From: Atrina japonica
Taxonomy: Eukaryota; Mollusca; Bivalvia; Pterioida; Pinnidae
Direction: 5' to 3'
Assembly: GCA_030159075.1 (NCBI GenBank)
Contig: BROG01000448.1
Location: 76,001 to 140,000 of the forward strand
DNA: 64,000 bases
Shown: piece after piece, positions 48,300 through 60,864 of the stretch
Numbering within the stretch: position 1 is the stretch's first letter
Layout of the letters: every line of letters begins with the position of its first letter
Made by a program: the position numbers and the translations under genes
Notes under the pieces: model-generated
Seen by the model: the letters and a program-made list of their open reading frames with translations, nothing else
Told to the model about the DNA's origin: nothing
Database searches by the model: none

Positions 48300-49200
48300 T
48301 ATTAACACTCACTGGAGATATATCTCACTATAAGTACTGTAAGATGCTAGTAAGATGTTTCACTACATTTAATGCCATTAATAATCATAGCATTTACCAG
48401 TTCTGACTTTAGTCTCTGAGATTTATCTCACTAGATATATTGTCAGTAGTCCTATATAAAGATTTATATAAGCTCTCACTCTAGTCAGTGAGATACATCT
48501 CGCTATGAGTTATGCCAATATGTGACATGGTATTTGTCAGTTTTCATTTAAGTTACTGGGAAAGAGTGTGAAATATCTCACCATAGGTACTGTCAATATG
48601 TAATATCAGTGAGATTCATCTCACTACATGTAATGCCAGCATTCTACATAGCATTTATCAGTTCTCAATTTAGTCAGTGAGATTTATCTCACCAGATGTA
48701 TTGTCAGTAGGCCTATATAGTTATACATAAGCTCTCACTATAGTCAGTGAGATGCATCTCACTATAAGTAATGCCAATATTTCACATGATATTTGTCGGT
48801 TCTCACTTAGTAAGAAAACGTGTGATATATCTCATTACAGGTATTGATTGTATATAACGTTAATGAGATGTATCTCACTATGTATAATGACAAAATCTGA
48901 CATGGTATTTATCACATCTCACTTTAAATGGTGACAAATTACTCATTGCAGTTACTGTCAGTTCATAATGTCATATGTCAGACCTCACTATACTCAATGA
49001 AAATTATCTCACTAAGTGTATTTTCAATATATTAAAAGTAAAATTCAAGCTCTCACTCCAATCAGTAAGGTGCATCTCACTATGTCTAACGACAATATCG
49101 GACATCTGATATACATTAGTTCTCACTTTAAATAGTGAGAGATACAACAGGTTCCTCACTGTTACTATAACAATATCATACATCAGACCTTAATGTACTC
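48300..49200. repeat. Satellite with palindromic AGTGAGAT-NN-ATCTCACT units and higher-order order
   Basis: The inverted motif cagtgaga-t-catctcact recurs, for example at 48484-48505, 48607-48626, 48673-48694, 48742-48764 and 48861-48882, with looser copies at 48308-48331 and 48411-48435 and further ones to 49090. Around it are recurring words (tatgccaatat, tgtcagta, gctctcact). A larger unit repeats: 48421 resembles 48667, and 48473 resembles 48731 and, less well, 49049, so the higher-order period is about 250-320 bp. Confidence 0.85.
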
Positions 49201-51235
49201 AGTGAGACAGAGAGGCAGAGACAGAAAAAAACACAGACACAGAGACAAAAATAAAGAGAGACAGAAACAAAGACAGACAGAGACAGACACAATGACAGGC
49301 AGAGACGAACAGGAAAAGGCAGAAAAAACAGAAGGCACATAGAGAGAAAGACAGACAGAAATCACAGAGAGAAACAGACAGAAAGACACATAGACAGAGA
49401 CAAAGACAGAGAGAGGGAAAGACAGATAGACAAAGACAGACGGCCAGAGAGATGGAAAGGAAGACAAAGACAGATAAACAGACAGACAGACAAATACATA
49501 CAGACAAAGAGACAAAGCCTAGACAGAGACAGACAAACAGCCAGAAACAGACAGACATGCCTGAGACACAAAAGAGAGACAAAGACAAACAGACACACAC
49601 AGAGAGAAAAGAACAGACACACAGAGACAGGCAAATGTCGACAGAGACAAAGATTGACAAGCACAGAGATACAGAGATACAGAGACAAACACAGACACAT
49701 AGACAAACAGACAGACAGAGAAATACGTGGGCAGAGACAACAACAGACACAAACACAGAAAGATGGACAAAAAAAATACAGAAAAGGACAGACAAACCAC
49801 AGAGAGAAAGACAGACAAACACAGACAAACAGACAGACAGAGAAATACGTGGGCAGAGACAACAACAGACACAAACACAGAAAGATGGACAAAAAAATAC
49901 AGAAAAGGACAGAGAAAAAGACAAACGACAGAGAGAAAGACAGACAAACACAGAGACAGAGATTAAGACAGACAGTCAGCCAGAGACAGAGAAAGACATT
50001 GGCAGAGAGACACTGATAGTGAAAGACAAAAACAAAAAGAGACATACAGGCAAAGACAGACAGACAGACAAAAGCAGTCAAATACAGGCAGAGACAACAA
50101 ACAAAACAAACAGAAAGATGGAGATACAGACAGAGACAAAGACAGACAGACAGAAACAAAGACAGTGAGAGATAGTGACAAAGATGGACAGACAGAGATA
50201 GACACAGGCAAAGATACAAAGATATAAAGAAAGAAAAGAGAAAGAGACAGACAGACAACAGAGACAAAGACAGACAGATGGAAACAAAGACTGAGAGATA
50301 TTGACAAAGATAGACAGACAGAGATAGACACAGGCAAAGATACACAGATATAAAGAAAGAAAACAGAAAGAGACAGACAGACAACAGAGACAAAGATAGA
50401 CAGACGGAAACAAAAACAGTGAGAGATATTGACAAAGATAGACACAGGCAAAGATACACAGATATAAAGAAAAAAGCCAGAAAGACAAAAAGACAGACAG
50501 ACAACAGAGACAAAGACAGACAGACAGAAACAAAGACATTGAGAGATAGTGACAAAGATAGACAGACAGAGATAGACACAGGCAAAGATACACAGATATA
50601 AAGAAAGAAAAGAGAAAGAGACAGACAGACAACAGAGACAAAGACAGGCAGACGGAAACAAAGACAGTGAGAGATATTGACAAAGATGGACACAGGCAAA
50701 GATACACAGATATAAAGAAAGAAGCCAGAAAGAGAAAAAGACAGACAGACAACAGAGACAAAGACAGACAGACAGAAACAAAGACATTGAGAGATAGTGA
50801 CAAAGATAGACACAGGCAAAGATACACAGATATAAAGAAAGAAAACAGAAAGAGACAGACAGACAACATAGACAAAGACAGACAAAAATAAGAGACAGAC
50901 ACAACTACAGACAGGGACAGACATAGAGACAGATATACAGACAGAGACATACAGACAAAGACAGATATACAGACACAGAAAGAGACAGATAGAGAGACAA
51001 AGACACATATAAGAGACAGACATGTCTGTGACACAAAAAACAGTCAGACACAGGCAGAGAGATACAGACTGAAAACATAGAAAGAAAGGGGCAGACAAAC
51101 AGACACAAAGACAGACAAAAACAGATAGACAGGCAGATGAGACAGACACACACACAGAGGCAAAGACATAATTATAGACAGAGGCACAGACAAAGAGAGA
51201 CAGAAACAGACAGACAAGAGACAGATATGTACGTT
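49201..51235. repeat. 2-kb degenerate GACA/GAGACA array with higher-order repeats
   Basis: Almost all sequence is built from gaca, gaga and aaca words, so the plus strand has nearly no T and the minus strand no A runs. A 119-120-bp duplication is at 49716-49910. From about 50100 to 50880 a unit marked by caggcaaagatac recurs at 50205, 50331, 50445, 50579, 50693 and 50813, with spacings of 114 to 134. The long frames on both strands (up to 597 codons) are products of the repeat and not genes. Confidence 0.9.
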
Positions 51236-51239
51236 GTCA

Positions 51240-51560
51240 TACAGGTGATACAGTTTCATGTCATATGCCAGAGTTCTTGAATTTTCCTCGCCTCTGCCTC
51301 GGGAAATATGGTAACTCCAGCATATTATATGAAACCATATCATCCTTATGACAACGTAAATAATTAATAATAGATTTTCTTATTCTTATCATGACAATGA
51401 CTGGAGCAACCTGGGAAAACTCTTTTCTTTTTTAATTTAGTCTGTTTCTCCAATGTGATTTTAGCATTTCAAACTTTGGGCGTCGTTAGAAGCCCATTAT
51501 CAACCAGGGTAAGCCAGCAGCTGTGTCTGAGCCCAGCCACTCCTTGTAGCATCTGCAAAA
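51240..51560. other. No feature recognised
   Basis: Mixed sequence between two simple-repeat arrays. Confidence 0.5.
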
Positions 51561-51563
51561 TAA

Positions 51564-51652
<89 letters not shown>
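51564..51652. repeat. (CT)n microsatellite
   Basis: Pure CT run of about 88 bases. Confidence 0.95.
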
Positions 51653-51656
<4 letters not shown>

Positions 51657-51949
51657 TCCGTGAATAGGCCTAATACATCAAATTTACATTCGAGCCATTG
51701 TGAGCTAATTTAATGACTACACCTGCGATCAAAATACAGATCTATAGATAATTATGTGTTCTTTTCCATGCCGGTATCTTACCAGCTGATACCGGAAGTA
51801 ACGCCTCGGTGGTGAAAAACATCTTTAAACATTAATAAAATGCATACCTGTGGCAAACTAGGCCATAGAATTACTAAGAAGTATAAAAAAAGAAAAATAA
51901 ATATAAGATTTTAAAAATAAAATGCATGTGATATAAAAAGAATCAAAAT

Positions 51950-52680
51950 TTCACGGGGTACTCAAACCCTCACATCCACTTCGAGTGTCGCGTGAACAAT
52001 GGGGGAACTTGGGCGTACGCCGTTTTAAGTCGGTCACGTGGCTGCGCAAGCTGGTTTGTTCTTCAAGCATGTGAAATCGGCGCATAACAAATATGGCTGA
52101 CCGACTAGCCGAGTGAGCCCAGATTAGATATTGAAAAATTAATCTACTTTTTTTTCATTTTTTTTTTTCATTTTTCAGAAGAAAATTGCAACAAGGAAGA
52201 AAGCAATGCCGAATAATTACTTCAATCCAATAATCCAAATACTTGAATAGCTGATGTTATTTGATCATCTATCCACTAAAACTAGGCGGTACAAACTGTC
52301 AATCATGATGTCAATCATTTATGAGACAATAAACGGGACCGGCAATAAACAGATAAACAAAGCTAGCAATTAGACTAGACTGCAAAATTTTTCTTTTTCT
52401 TTTTTTTATTTTGATAACTAGTCAAACTAGATCGAGGTCTTTTCATATACACTTCGCTTGCTCACACAGAGAAATCTTCATTTTTCACGTGAGAAAATTA
52501 TGCCATTTTCAGTTGTCCGCCATATCTAATGTAATCGCGCAAGTGTGCGCCGCCCTAAAGAAACCGGCGCGACCGGCTTATCCCGCCGGCGCAAGTTGAT
52601 CACAACCAAGTGTATCAGCCGGTCCCAAAAGTGAATACCGGTGCGCCACGGCGTAGGCAGGTTTGACAAACAACCTCTCC
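51950..52680. promoter_or_regulatory. CpG-rich patch, possible promoter
   Basis: Against an AT-rich background, 51995-52110 and 52520-52660 hold many CpG and GCGC words (for example gcgccgccc and ccggcgcgaccggc). The left part carries caaatatggctgaccgac and the right part the inverse-oriented gtccgccatatc, so the two CpG clusters form a loose inverted pair. I see no frame of useful length at either. A bidirectional promoter is possible but unproven. Confidence 0.3.
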
Positions 52681-52684
52681 CTTT

Positions 52685-53080
52685 GCTATCCACCAAATTT
52701 ATATCTTAAAATTAATAAAGAACGCTGAACTGACCTTTAATAGCATTTATTTCAACAAATCTTGTAGACCTATATTTTTCAGCGAATTGTAACTATATTT
52801 TCGTCATTTTAAAAAGCACAAATATACGAATAAAAGTGTCAATTGGAAATTTCAATCTTCAAGTTGAGTTTATTTTGCTGAAATGCACATACATGTGTAA
52901 TTTGGCGTCAATATAACGTGTTAATAACACCATACTACAAAATGTGCTTTGACTTGTTCCCAATAAACAACTTAACATAACATAACTGCGTTGATGTTCC
53001 ATCAACTCGTAAAAACGATGTCAACTATATAAACATATTCCTGTTCTGCGCATTGTGAATGTGATCGACCGAACCCTGCG
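52685..53080. other. No feature recognised
   Basis: AT-rich sequence without repeat or frame. Confidence 0.5.
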
Positions 53081-53081
53081 A

Positions 53082-53082
53082 C

Positions 53083-53144
<62 letters not shown>

Positions 53145-53152
53145 ATATATAT

Positions 53153-53202
<50 letters not shown>

Positions 53203-53219
53203 GTGTGTGTGTGTGTGTG
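53082..53219. repeat. (TA)n-(GT)n microsatellite
   Basis: TA runs with small breaks to about 53167, then GT to 53219. Confidence 0.95.
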
Positions 53220-53990
53220 AGGAACTTTAGCCATTTTAGTAACAATTGCAATATGTTATTGCATATCAATAATTTCTATGTTGATCAATGATAGTAAATC
53301 GAAAAAAAAATGATAGATAATGAACGACAACTCCTGTTTTCAAAACCGCAATATCAACCGCTAGTTGATTATCGTGGTTGCGTCCCTTTGATTTAATATT
53401 TAAATACAACTGTTAACAACAAGGCCTCATTCCTCATCTCACAGGACACAGTCTGAATATAGCATTGAAAGCGATCAGATCGAATTTAAACCTCCTACAT
53501 AGAGAACAAAGAACAGAGAACAAAGACCGCAGCTTGTTACACATCAGAGATCACAGACAAAGAAAACATACAAGCATACAAAAGGAACATACAAGGACAC
53601 AAAGGAAATAAAAATAACTCTCCCACTACTCAACAGTGGTATACGTTGAATTTTCTAGTGTTCGTTATTTTCTTCTTTAAAACATTCTATAACATTAACC
53701 TTCAACATACACTCATACCACCTAGTTAGTTTTCCTGATAAGCAGATCACATTAACATACTTAGACTTCTTAGCACTAGGAGAATAATAGGTAGTGCACT
53801 AACTTAGACACCCCATACTGCTAACAGGTCACAAATACTGGTGATTTGTAACCGACTCGCACTCACGTAGTTACACAGTCCGTAGACGCACTTAAAAACA
53901 GGTATATCTAGATAGACTGAACATATAAATCGCGAAAATGTCCGAGAAAAAACCGCTACACAAATACCGGCAGTTATTATTTTACGACCG

Positions 53991-55201
53991 ATGTACAAGG
54001 TTAAAAGCCGAGGTTACCTAGACAAGCGCCAGGCCATTGGAGAAATCCAAGCCCAGGTAGGTACTCCGCGGCAAATAAAATTTCTACCGTCGGGCGTAAT
54101 TTTACTGCTAGTCACTACCTTTATGCAGTTCAAAGGAGCCATGCACATTCGGAAGATATGCACGGCCCCTTTTCAGCCGACCATAAGCAAACGGAACTAC
54201 ATAGGTAAAAGTAGGACCCCACCCAGAAGCCAGCCAGAAAAAATAAAAAAGGGAAATACCCAATCGGCGGCTCAGAGGGATAAAACAAATACCAATACAA
54301 ATAAAGGTGTTATTTATCGATTTCCCCACCATCTTAATCCTGTAGAACTAATATGTCACAAAAATATCTCACATGCGGTAAGACTAACAAATCGGTTTGG
54401 CGTTCCTTCAAAGGCAGTGGCAATAACTTTCAACGGTAAAACCCACCCTGACCACATCATTCATAGGAATGTTGACTACAGGGTGAAGGCCTATCACGAA
54501 CGCAGAAACCGATATCAAACTCAAACTCATACCACTAATCAAAGACCACCTCTCCTACCCACCCCTACCTATCCTCCCACTACCCTCAATACAACCTACC
54601 CCCTCGTTCCTCACATACAACAGTACATCCTCAAATTACATACGCTAAAGTAGTTACCCAAAAGAACACACACGCAAGCAACCACACCATAACAGACCAA
54701 GTTCAACCGATCACAAGTCACGTGGAGGCTAGGGTCGCCACCCTATTGGGGGCAGCCATACTAATAGCCCGAAATCCAGATATCAATGACAGAGAAGCTC
54801 TGGAGACTATCTGGAATATTGCTCATGACCCCACACATGAGTTACCACGTAAAGTGACGGTCAGTATAGGGACCCAAATAGAGGGGATTACTGTCACTGT
54901 GCCAGATTCTTCCCCTCAGCCCGATTCGGCTCACAACACTAACCAATCATACCATATCAAGACTCCTGATCTTGATAGGGCTATATTTCCAATGGTTGAG
55001 GATCTTCAGTCCTCAACCGATAGCTTAGGTGATAGGAATACACATACACCAACCCAATCCAGTACTAATTCAGGAATCCATCTAAGCAAAATAGCTTCAT
55101 CCCGTCATTCACCCGAGAGGAAAAGAAAAGTTCGTAGTAAGCCTCTAAAATCATCAACCCCGGTCAGGCAACTTGTGTACAACACAAGATCTGCCCAATA
55201 A
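53991..55201 (+). pseudogene. LINE ORF1 (gag-like), one frameshift
   Basis: The first part (53991-54653) has the gag-like pattern of I/Jockey-type ORF1 proteins: KGVIYRFP, then FGVPSKAVAITFNGKTHPDH and YRVKAY. In such proteins Cys-His knuckles usually follow the YRVKAY position, but here a Thr/Pro-rich stretch follows in the same frame. The second part, open around 54640-55201 in another frame, begins near YAKVVTQKN and includes ATLLGAAILIARNPDINDRE and a basic C-terminal end (SPERKRKVRSK). The two belong to one ORF1 split by a frameshift near 54500-54650. ORF1 products bind the element RNA. Confidence 0.75.
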
Positions 55202-55249
55202 AAGGGTATATAAAGTGTAAAATACACATCCAATCACCACAATAACGTC

Positions 55250-58200
55250 ATGGCAAGGTTAAAAATACTCCAATGGAACGCCCGGGGCTTAGCTAGCAAC
55301 GGTCGTTCCTTTAAGCAAACAATTGATAAAATCAAACCTGATGTGGTTTGCGTCCAGGAGACATACCTAAAACCAGCCAGACGTTATAACATTAAAGGCT
55401 ATACCTCCCTCCGTGCCGATAGAGTAGGTAAAGGAGGGGGGCTGGCCACCTTCATTATAGATAGTCTGGGATACACTGAGATACAATTAGGTGATATACA
55501 AACAGGGCGGCTAGAAAAACAGGAAATTACAGTGCATACAGACAAGGCACCACTGCACATTATTAACATTTATAACCCTCCATGCTATAGCTACACAAAA
55601 TTCCACTACAGAATATCCACACGAGTTTACCGCATAGGGTGGTATATGTGGGTGACTTCAATGCCCATCATGAACTCTTAGGCTCCCAGCAGTCAAATAT
55701 GGCTGGCAGGGATCTGATTGAGTTCATCGAGGAAAACAACCTCTGTTACCTCGGAGATGGCTCCGGCACCCGCATCAACCCCACCACAGGTGAACTCGCA
55801 CCATTAGATAACACCATCACAACACATAGGCTAGCGGGATTAGCTGAATGGTCAGTCATAGAAGATCCGTGTGGGTCAGATCATCTGCCAGTTTTAACAA
55901 AAATAGGTATAGCCCCCCACAAGGACACCATTCAGCTTCCACGCTCTTACATCTATGAAAAAGCAGACTGGCCACTCTTTAAATCTATATGCGAGTCTGC
56001 TTCACTAGATAACATAGCACACACAGACATAAATCAATACCTTAAAAACATAAACAATTTCATACACAGCGCAGCCACCCAAGCCATTCCATGCAGCTCT
56101 GGTAAAAAGAAGACCAGACAAATAAACCCTGCATGGACTAATGCATGCACTCAGGCCAAAAAAGACTGCCGACATGCATTCAGACAATTAAAAAAGGGCA
56201 AAATCACAAACATTCAGTACAATCAAAAAACCGCACTCACCAGAAAAACAATAGCCGATGCACACAAGGCACACTGGGAAACCTATGTGTCTACACTAAA
56301 CAGAGACACACGCATTAGGGATGTCTGGGGGAAGGTAAAAGCTCTCCAGGGCAAACCTAACATTAGAAGCATTCCCACACTAGGCCAAGCTATTACATCA
56401 AAAGACAAAGCCAACACACTAGGTGCATCACTTGCTAACGCTAGTTCACACACAAACCTCGAACCAAAACACAAAACTTTTAGGACAGAGTTCGAGGCCA
56501 TACACGCAAACCACCTGAGTGATTTAGGCCCCAACACGGGTCCTCTAAATGAACCTTTTTCGGTTGAGGAATTTAAGTACGCTCTCTCAGCTAAGCGTAA
56601 CACTGCACCGGGCGGTGATAAAATATCTTATATCTTGCTGAAGCACCTGCCTTCTCAATTTATAAAGATATTATTACACTTTCTAAACAGTGTCTTCATT
56701 ACTCGTCAGTTTCCTACACAATGGAAGGAAGCCACAGTAATCCCTCTCCTCAAACCAGGTAAAAACCCACATTTACCTGAATCTTACAGGCCTATATCAC
56801 TCACATCACACCTTTGCAAAGTCACTGAGACCATGCTAAACACCAGACTAAGGTGGTTCCTCGAAAAACACAATATCCTGAACTCAGCACAGAGCGGATT
56901 CAGGAAGGGTAGGAGTACAATAGATCAGTTAGTCAAACTAGAGACCCAGATCAAATGCGCTAACATGAACAAGCAACTTACCGGAGTAGTGTTCCTTGAT
57001 ATTAGCAAGGCGTTCGATCTGGTTTGGCATAATGGACTATTGTATAAGCTAAAACACCATGGTATACAAGGTCATATCTTACACTTTATCAAATCTTTTC
57101 TGTTGGGTCGTTCCATTCAGGTTTCCGTTAACCAGGAACTATCAAATAAATTACCCCTGGAAAACGGCACCCCACAGGGTTCGGTCATCAGTCCGACCCT
57201 TTTCAATATCATGGCAAACGACCTAGCAGACGAGATAATATACTCTAATGATCGGGAAGATAAATGCGAACTATTTCAATTTGGCGGATGACAATACAAT
57301 AAGTTTTTCACAATAGGAACATTAAAGTCATAAATAGTAGGTTACAAGAAGCATTAGATACAATCACTAGGTGGTCACAAAATTGGGGCTTCAAGCTGTC
57401 CGAGCAAAAAACCTCGGCGGTGCTATTCGGTAAGCGAAGTCCTAATTACACACGCACAGCACCACAATTTGCATTAACATTAAACAACAGAGCAATACAC
57501 ATAGCTAAGGAAGCTAGGTTTCTTGGGGTCATTTTTGATAGGCACCTATCATTTGCATCTCACATAAATAGTTTGATTACATCATGCCAATCCATCACAA
57601 ATCTCATGCGTTGTGTGTCTGGGACCAAATTCGGCGCTGACAAGACAACACTATTACTACTTTATAAATCACTTATAAGGTCCAGACTCGATTACGGGTG
57701 TCAAGCCTGCCACTCGGGGGCTCAGACTCATCTGAAACAAATTAGATAAGTTACAATATCAAGCACTCTCAGAATAGCTCTGGGAGCACATAAATCCACT
57801 CCGGTGGAGGCCCTGCTTGCTGAAGCAGGAGAGTTACCCCTGTCACTAAGAAGGGACTCCTTGACACTCAGATTCTGGGCACGAGTCAGGTCGAACCCAG
57901 ACAATCCAGTTAATACACTTTTCACCCACAGTTATAATAGGGTTTACAATTAGATATAAAGTCAAAACTCTGTGGGACGCCAAACAGGCTCCATTTGGGT
58001 ACAGGGTACATAATTATCTAGGTAACACATCACTAGGAAAGTCTAGATATAGCAGAACATAATATTATATCACATCCACCGTGGTTATTATCTAGACCAA
58101 ATGTCCCCATAGCTTTGTCACATGAAATTAAGAAAAGTGAAAATCCCACTGTAATCAAGGCTATAGCCCTGGACTATTTGGACACCAAATATCGGGGCTA

Positions 58201-59049
58201 TCACAGGATCTATACGGATGGCTCCAAAGACCCAAACACGGGTAAAACGGGGGCAGCGTACTATGATCCTCTGGCACACTATGGAGACGGGTATAGGTGC
58301 ACTGACCATATTTCAGTTTACACGTCAGAGCTCGTGGCGATCAATGAGGCGCTTGATTACATCCGTAGTAAGGATTATAACCAGGTTGTAATTCTGAGTG
58401 ACTCGCTGAGCGCCTTGCAGTCGCTGACCACCAAAAATAGTAGTAGGCCAGATATACTAAACGAAATTCTAATTAGCATACACCAGCTTCATCATAAGAA
58501 CATTAAGGTACACCTAGAATGGATCCCAGCCCACATAGGTATTAGAGGTAATGAGGTTGTGGATTTATTAGCAAAAGAAGCAGTTCAGCACCAAAAAATA
58601 GATTGTCACATACAGATAGGCACAACAGAAGCACACACATTAATTCGGCAAATCATTCACCAAAAACGGACAGAAAAATACAACATTAACAGCTAAAACC
58701 TAATCCCATGGTAACACCAATACGATACTCAAATAATGTCTACTGGGATAAGGTTTTCACTAGATTAAGACTAGGCACTACCTTACTGAATGGAGAGTTA
58801 GGACAGCACATTTTCAAACAGGGACCCAAGTGTTCCTGTGGACACAGTAAGGAAACAGTGGGACATTACCTTATGGAATGTCCCACTCACAATCTCCACC
58901 GCGGGGAACTACACACACATTATCATAGACTAGGATTAGATACAATCAACATTAGGGATATCTTAGATCCACCTAAAAACTTATTAATATCCGCATTTGA
59001 AGGACTCAGAAGCTTCATAATCAGCACTGGATATCTAGATAAAATATAA
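55250..59049 (+). pseudogene. LINE ORF2: endonuclease-RT-RNase H polyprotein, several frameshifts
   Basis: Starts at ATG 55250. The AP endonuclease reads LKILQWNARGL, VCVQETYLKP, then after a frameshift near 55600-55640 VYVGDFNAHH and GSDHLPVLTKI, with the catalytic N, E, D and SDH landmarks. The RT spans about 56500-57420: PESYRPISLTSHLCKV, SGFRKGRST, FLDISKAFDLVWH and GTPQGSVISPTLFN. The FADD active-site box lies at 57280-57292 but is disrupted by one extra G. More frameshifts follow near 57310, 57750 and 57950-58110. RNase H (58190-58600) keeps all four acidic positions: YTDGS, SELVAINEAL, LSDSLSALQ and GNEVVDLLAKEA. The last frame (58708-59049) carries a Cys-rich end, CSCGHSKETVGHYLMECP. 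The product would copy the RNA at a nicked target. Confidence 0.85.
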
Positions 59050-60863
59050 ACTAGATTTAAATAAAAGTAATTTAAATTAAATGATTAAATTGAAATAAAT
59101 TATGCATTCACCTGCAATCATTCGCACTCACCTTGCATTCATCCTGCAATCATTATAGTAGGTCACCTAGTACATTCACAGGTCAGAGCTCGTGCTTTTT
59201 GAGCAGTCAAATTCAACCGGACGTCGTTGAAAACACCCATGTGTTTATCGATGGCACCGCTGATCCTTGACGACAATAAGCGAGAGCATACACACACGTA
59301 TAGTAAGATTTAGGCAATGTTATTAATGTAATTATTAATCAGTATAGATATTAGTATTCCTAAAAGAATATTGGTATAATTCGATTATTTATTTTCTTAA
59401 AAACTTTATTATTTTTTTTACTTACAATACACTGTTAAATATTACAATGTACCTAGTTTTCCACCTCTGCCGTCAATATTATTTTAATTTATTTATTTAA
59501 TCTCAATACAGGACATGTTTCTACGACTAGACAGGTCAGAACCGCTTCAACTAGCCTTGATACATGCCCTTGAGAAGTATTATAAGATTCATATTATCAA
59601 TATCATATCTGACGGTTATCTATTTAGCAAACATTTTTAATTTTTACTCTATCACTCAAAGTGTTGGTGGTACTCTAACCCTGCCTATAACCATTTGAAA
59701 AGCGGTACGACCTCACGGTTAGCAGCTGGCTTGTCCAAATAGTGGAGGGTGGCGCAGGCAGGACCCTAAAATAAAACACAGAAACGCCTAATCTCAAACA
59801 CTATAGGGCTACATTTGTTTTTAAATCACTCTTCTATCCTATCTTAGGTAGCTAAGATGCGTATTTTATTGATTTCAATATTATTTTAAACATCTCAAGG
59901 TTAATTAACCAAGACATGTTACTAAGACTAAACCCCGGTCAGAACCCCCCTTCTAGCTGGTGACATGTCTCAGAGATTTTATATTATTTTATATTTTATT
60001 TATATCCCTGCATATTCTTTTAATACGCCATAAAAACTCAAACAACTAAATGAATTAAAAAGATACACTTTTCTTTTTTCAATACGATCACTCAAAGTGT
60101 TGGTGGTACTCCAACCCTGCCTATAACCATTTGAAAAGCGGTACGACCTCACGGTTAGCAGCTGGCTTGTCCAAATAGTGGTGGGTGGCGCAGGCAGGAC
60201 CCTAATTAAAAACATCTACACAAATAAATGCATAGTCTAGACATCGCATTCATCGCACCTCATCGCATCTCTCATCCACTAATTAACTGTAAATAAATAT
60301 GTAAATAATTTTACAAATTAAATAGGCACTGTTCGGATTTCGGAAGTCCGTGTGTGTAGGGATTGTCCCAATCACCGGACGAAGGATATCCAGCAGTTTA
60401 TTTAGGTTTAGTATTACCTGTATATAATGAGATTGATGTCACGAACATCACAATAGGTTATAATTCTAGAATAAGTATTTTAGGAATCAGCGGCGGAGGA
60501 AATCCCACATGGACTTTTTGGTCAAGCTTCCCCCCTATGGAGATGACTTGACACCCGGGATTCTCCTCTTTCCAGTTGATATATAGGCCAGAACAGAGTC
60601 AACAATAGGGTTAATTGTACATAATTGAGTGAATGGATCGGTTTATAATCAGGTCAGAATAAGTCAAAGATAGGTATTAGAATAAGATAGTTAGATATCA
60701 CAGATGACGGGGATCCCACCATGGACTTTTCTGTTCAGGCACCCCCCTTATGGAGATGTCTGGGCTCACGGGAAAACCCGTTATCTGTTGATTTATAGGC
60801 CAGAATAAGAGAATATATGTATTGGATACGGTTTTTATCTTATATTTAAAAAAAAAAAAAAAA
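59050..60863 (+). repeat. LINE 3' region with internal duplications
   Basis: A 119-bp block (59651-59769) recurs at 60087-60205 with, by eye, two mismatches, within a looser 436-bp repeat that also includes the gacatgtt...ggtcagaac words at 59512 and 59922. A second pair (60497-60590 and 60708-60800), marked by cccac(c)atggacttt, a run of C, tatggagatg and tataggccagaa, recurs about 213 bp apart. A 16-17 A run is at 60848-60863. Confidence 0.8.
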
Positions 60864-60864
60864 A

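Noticed and set aside
48300..49200. CRISPR-like array, because of regularly spaced palindromes
   Set aside because: The spacers are related to each other and the whole forms a higher-order satellite; the genome is eukaryotic.
49199..51155. Very long Cys/Leu/Ser-rich and Lys/Thr/Asp-rich frames on both strands
   Set aside because: They are translations of the GACA array, which lacks T on one strand and so lacks stops.
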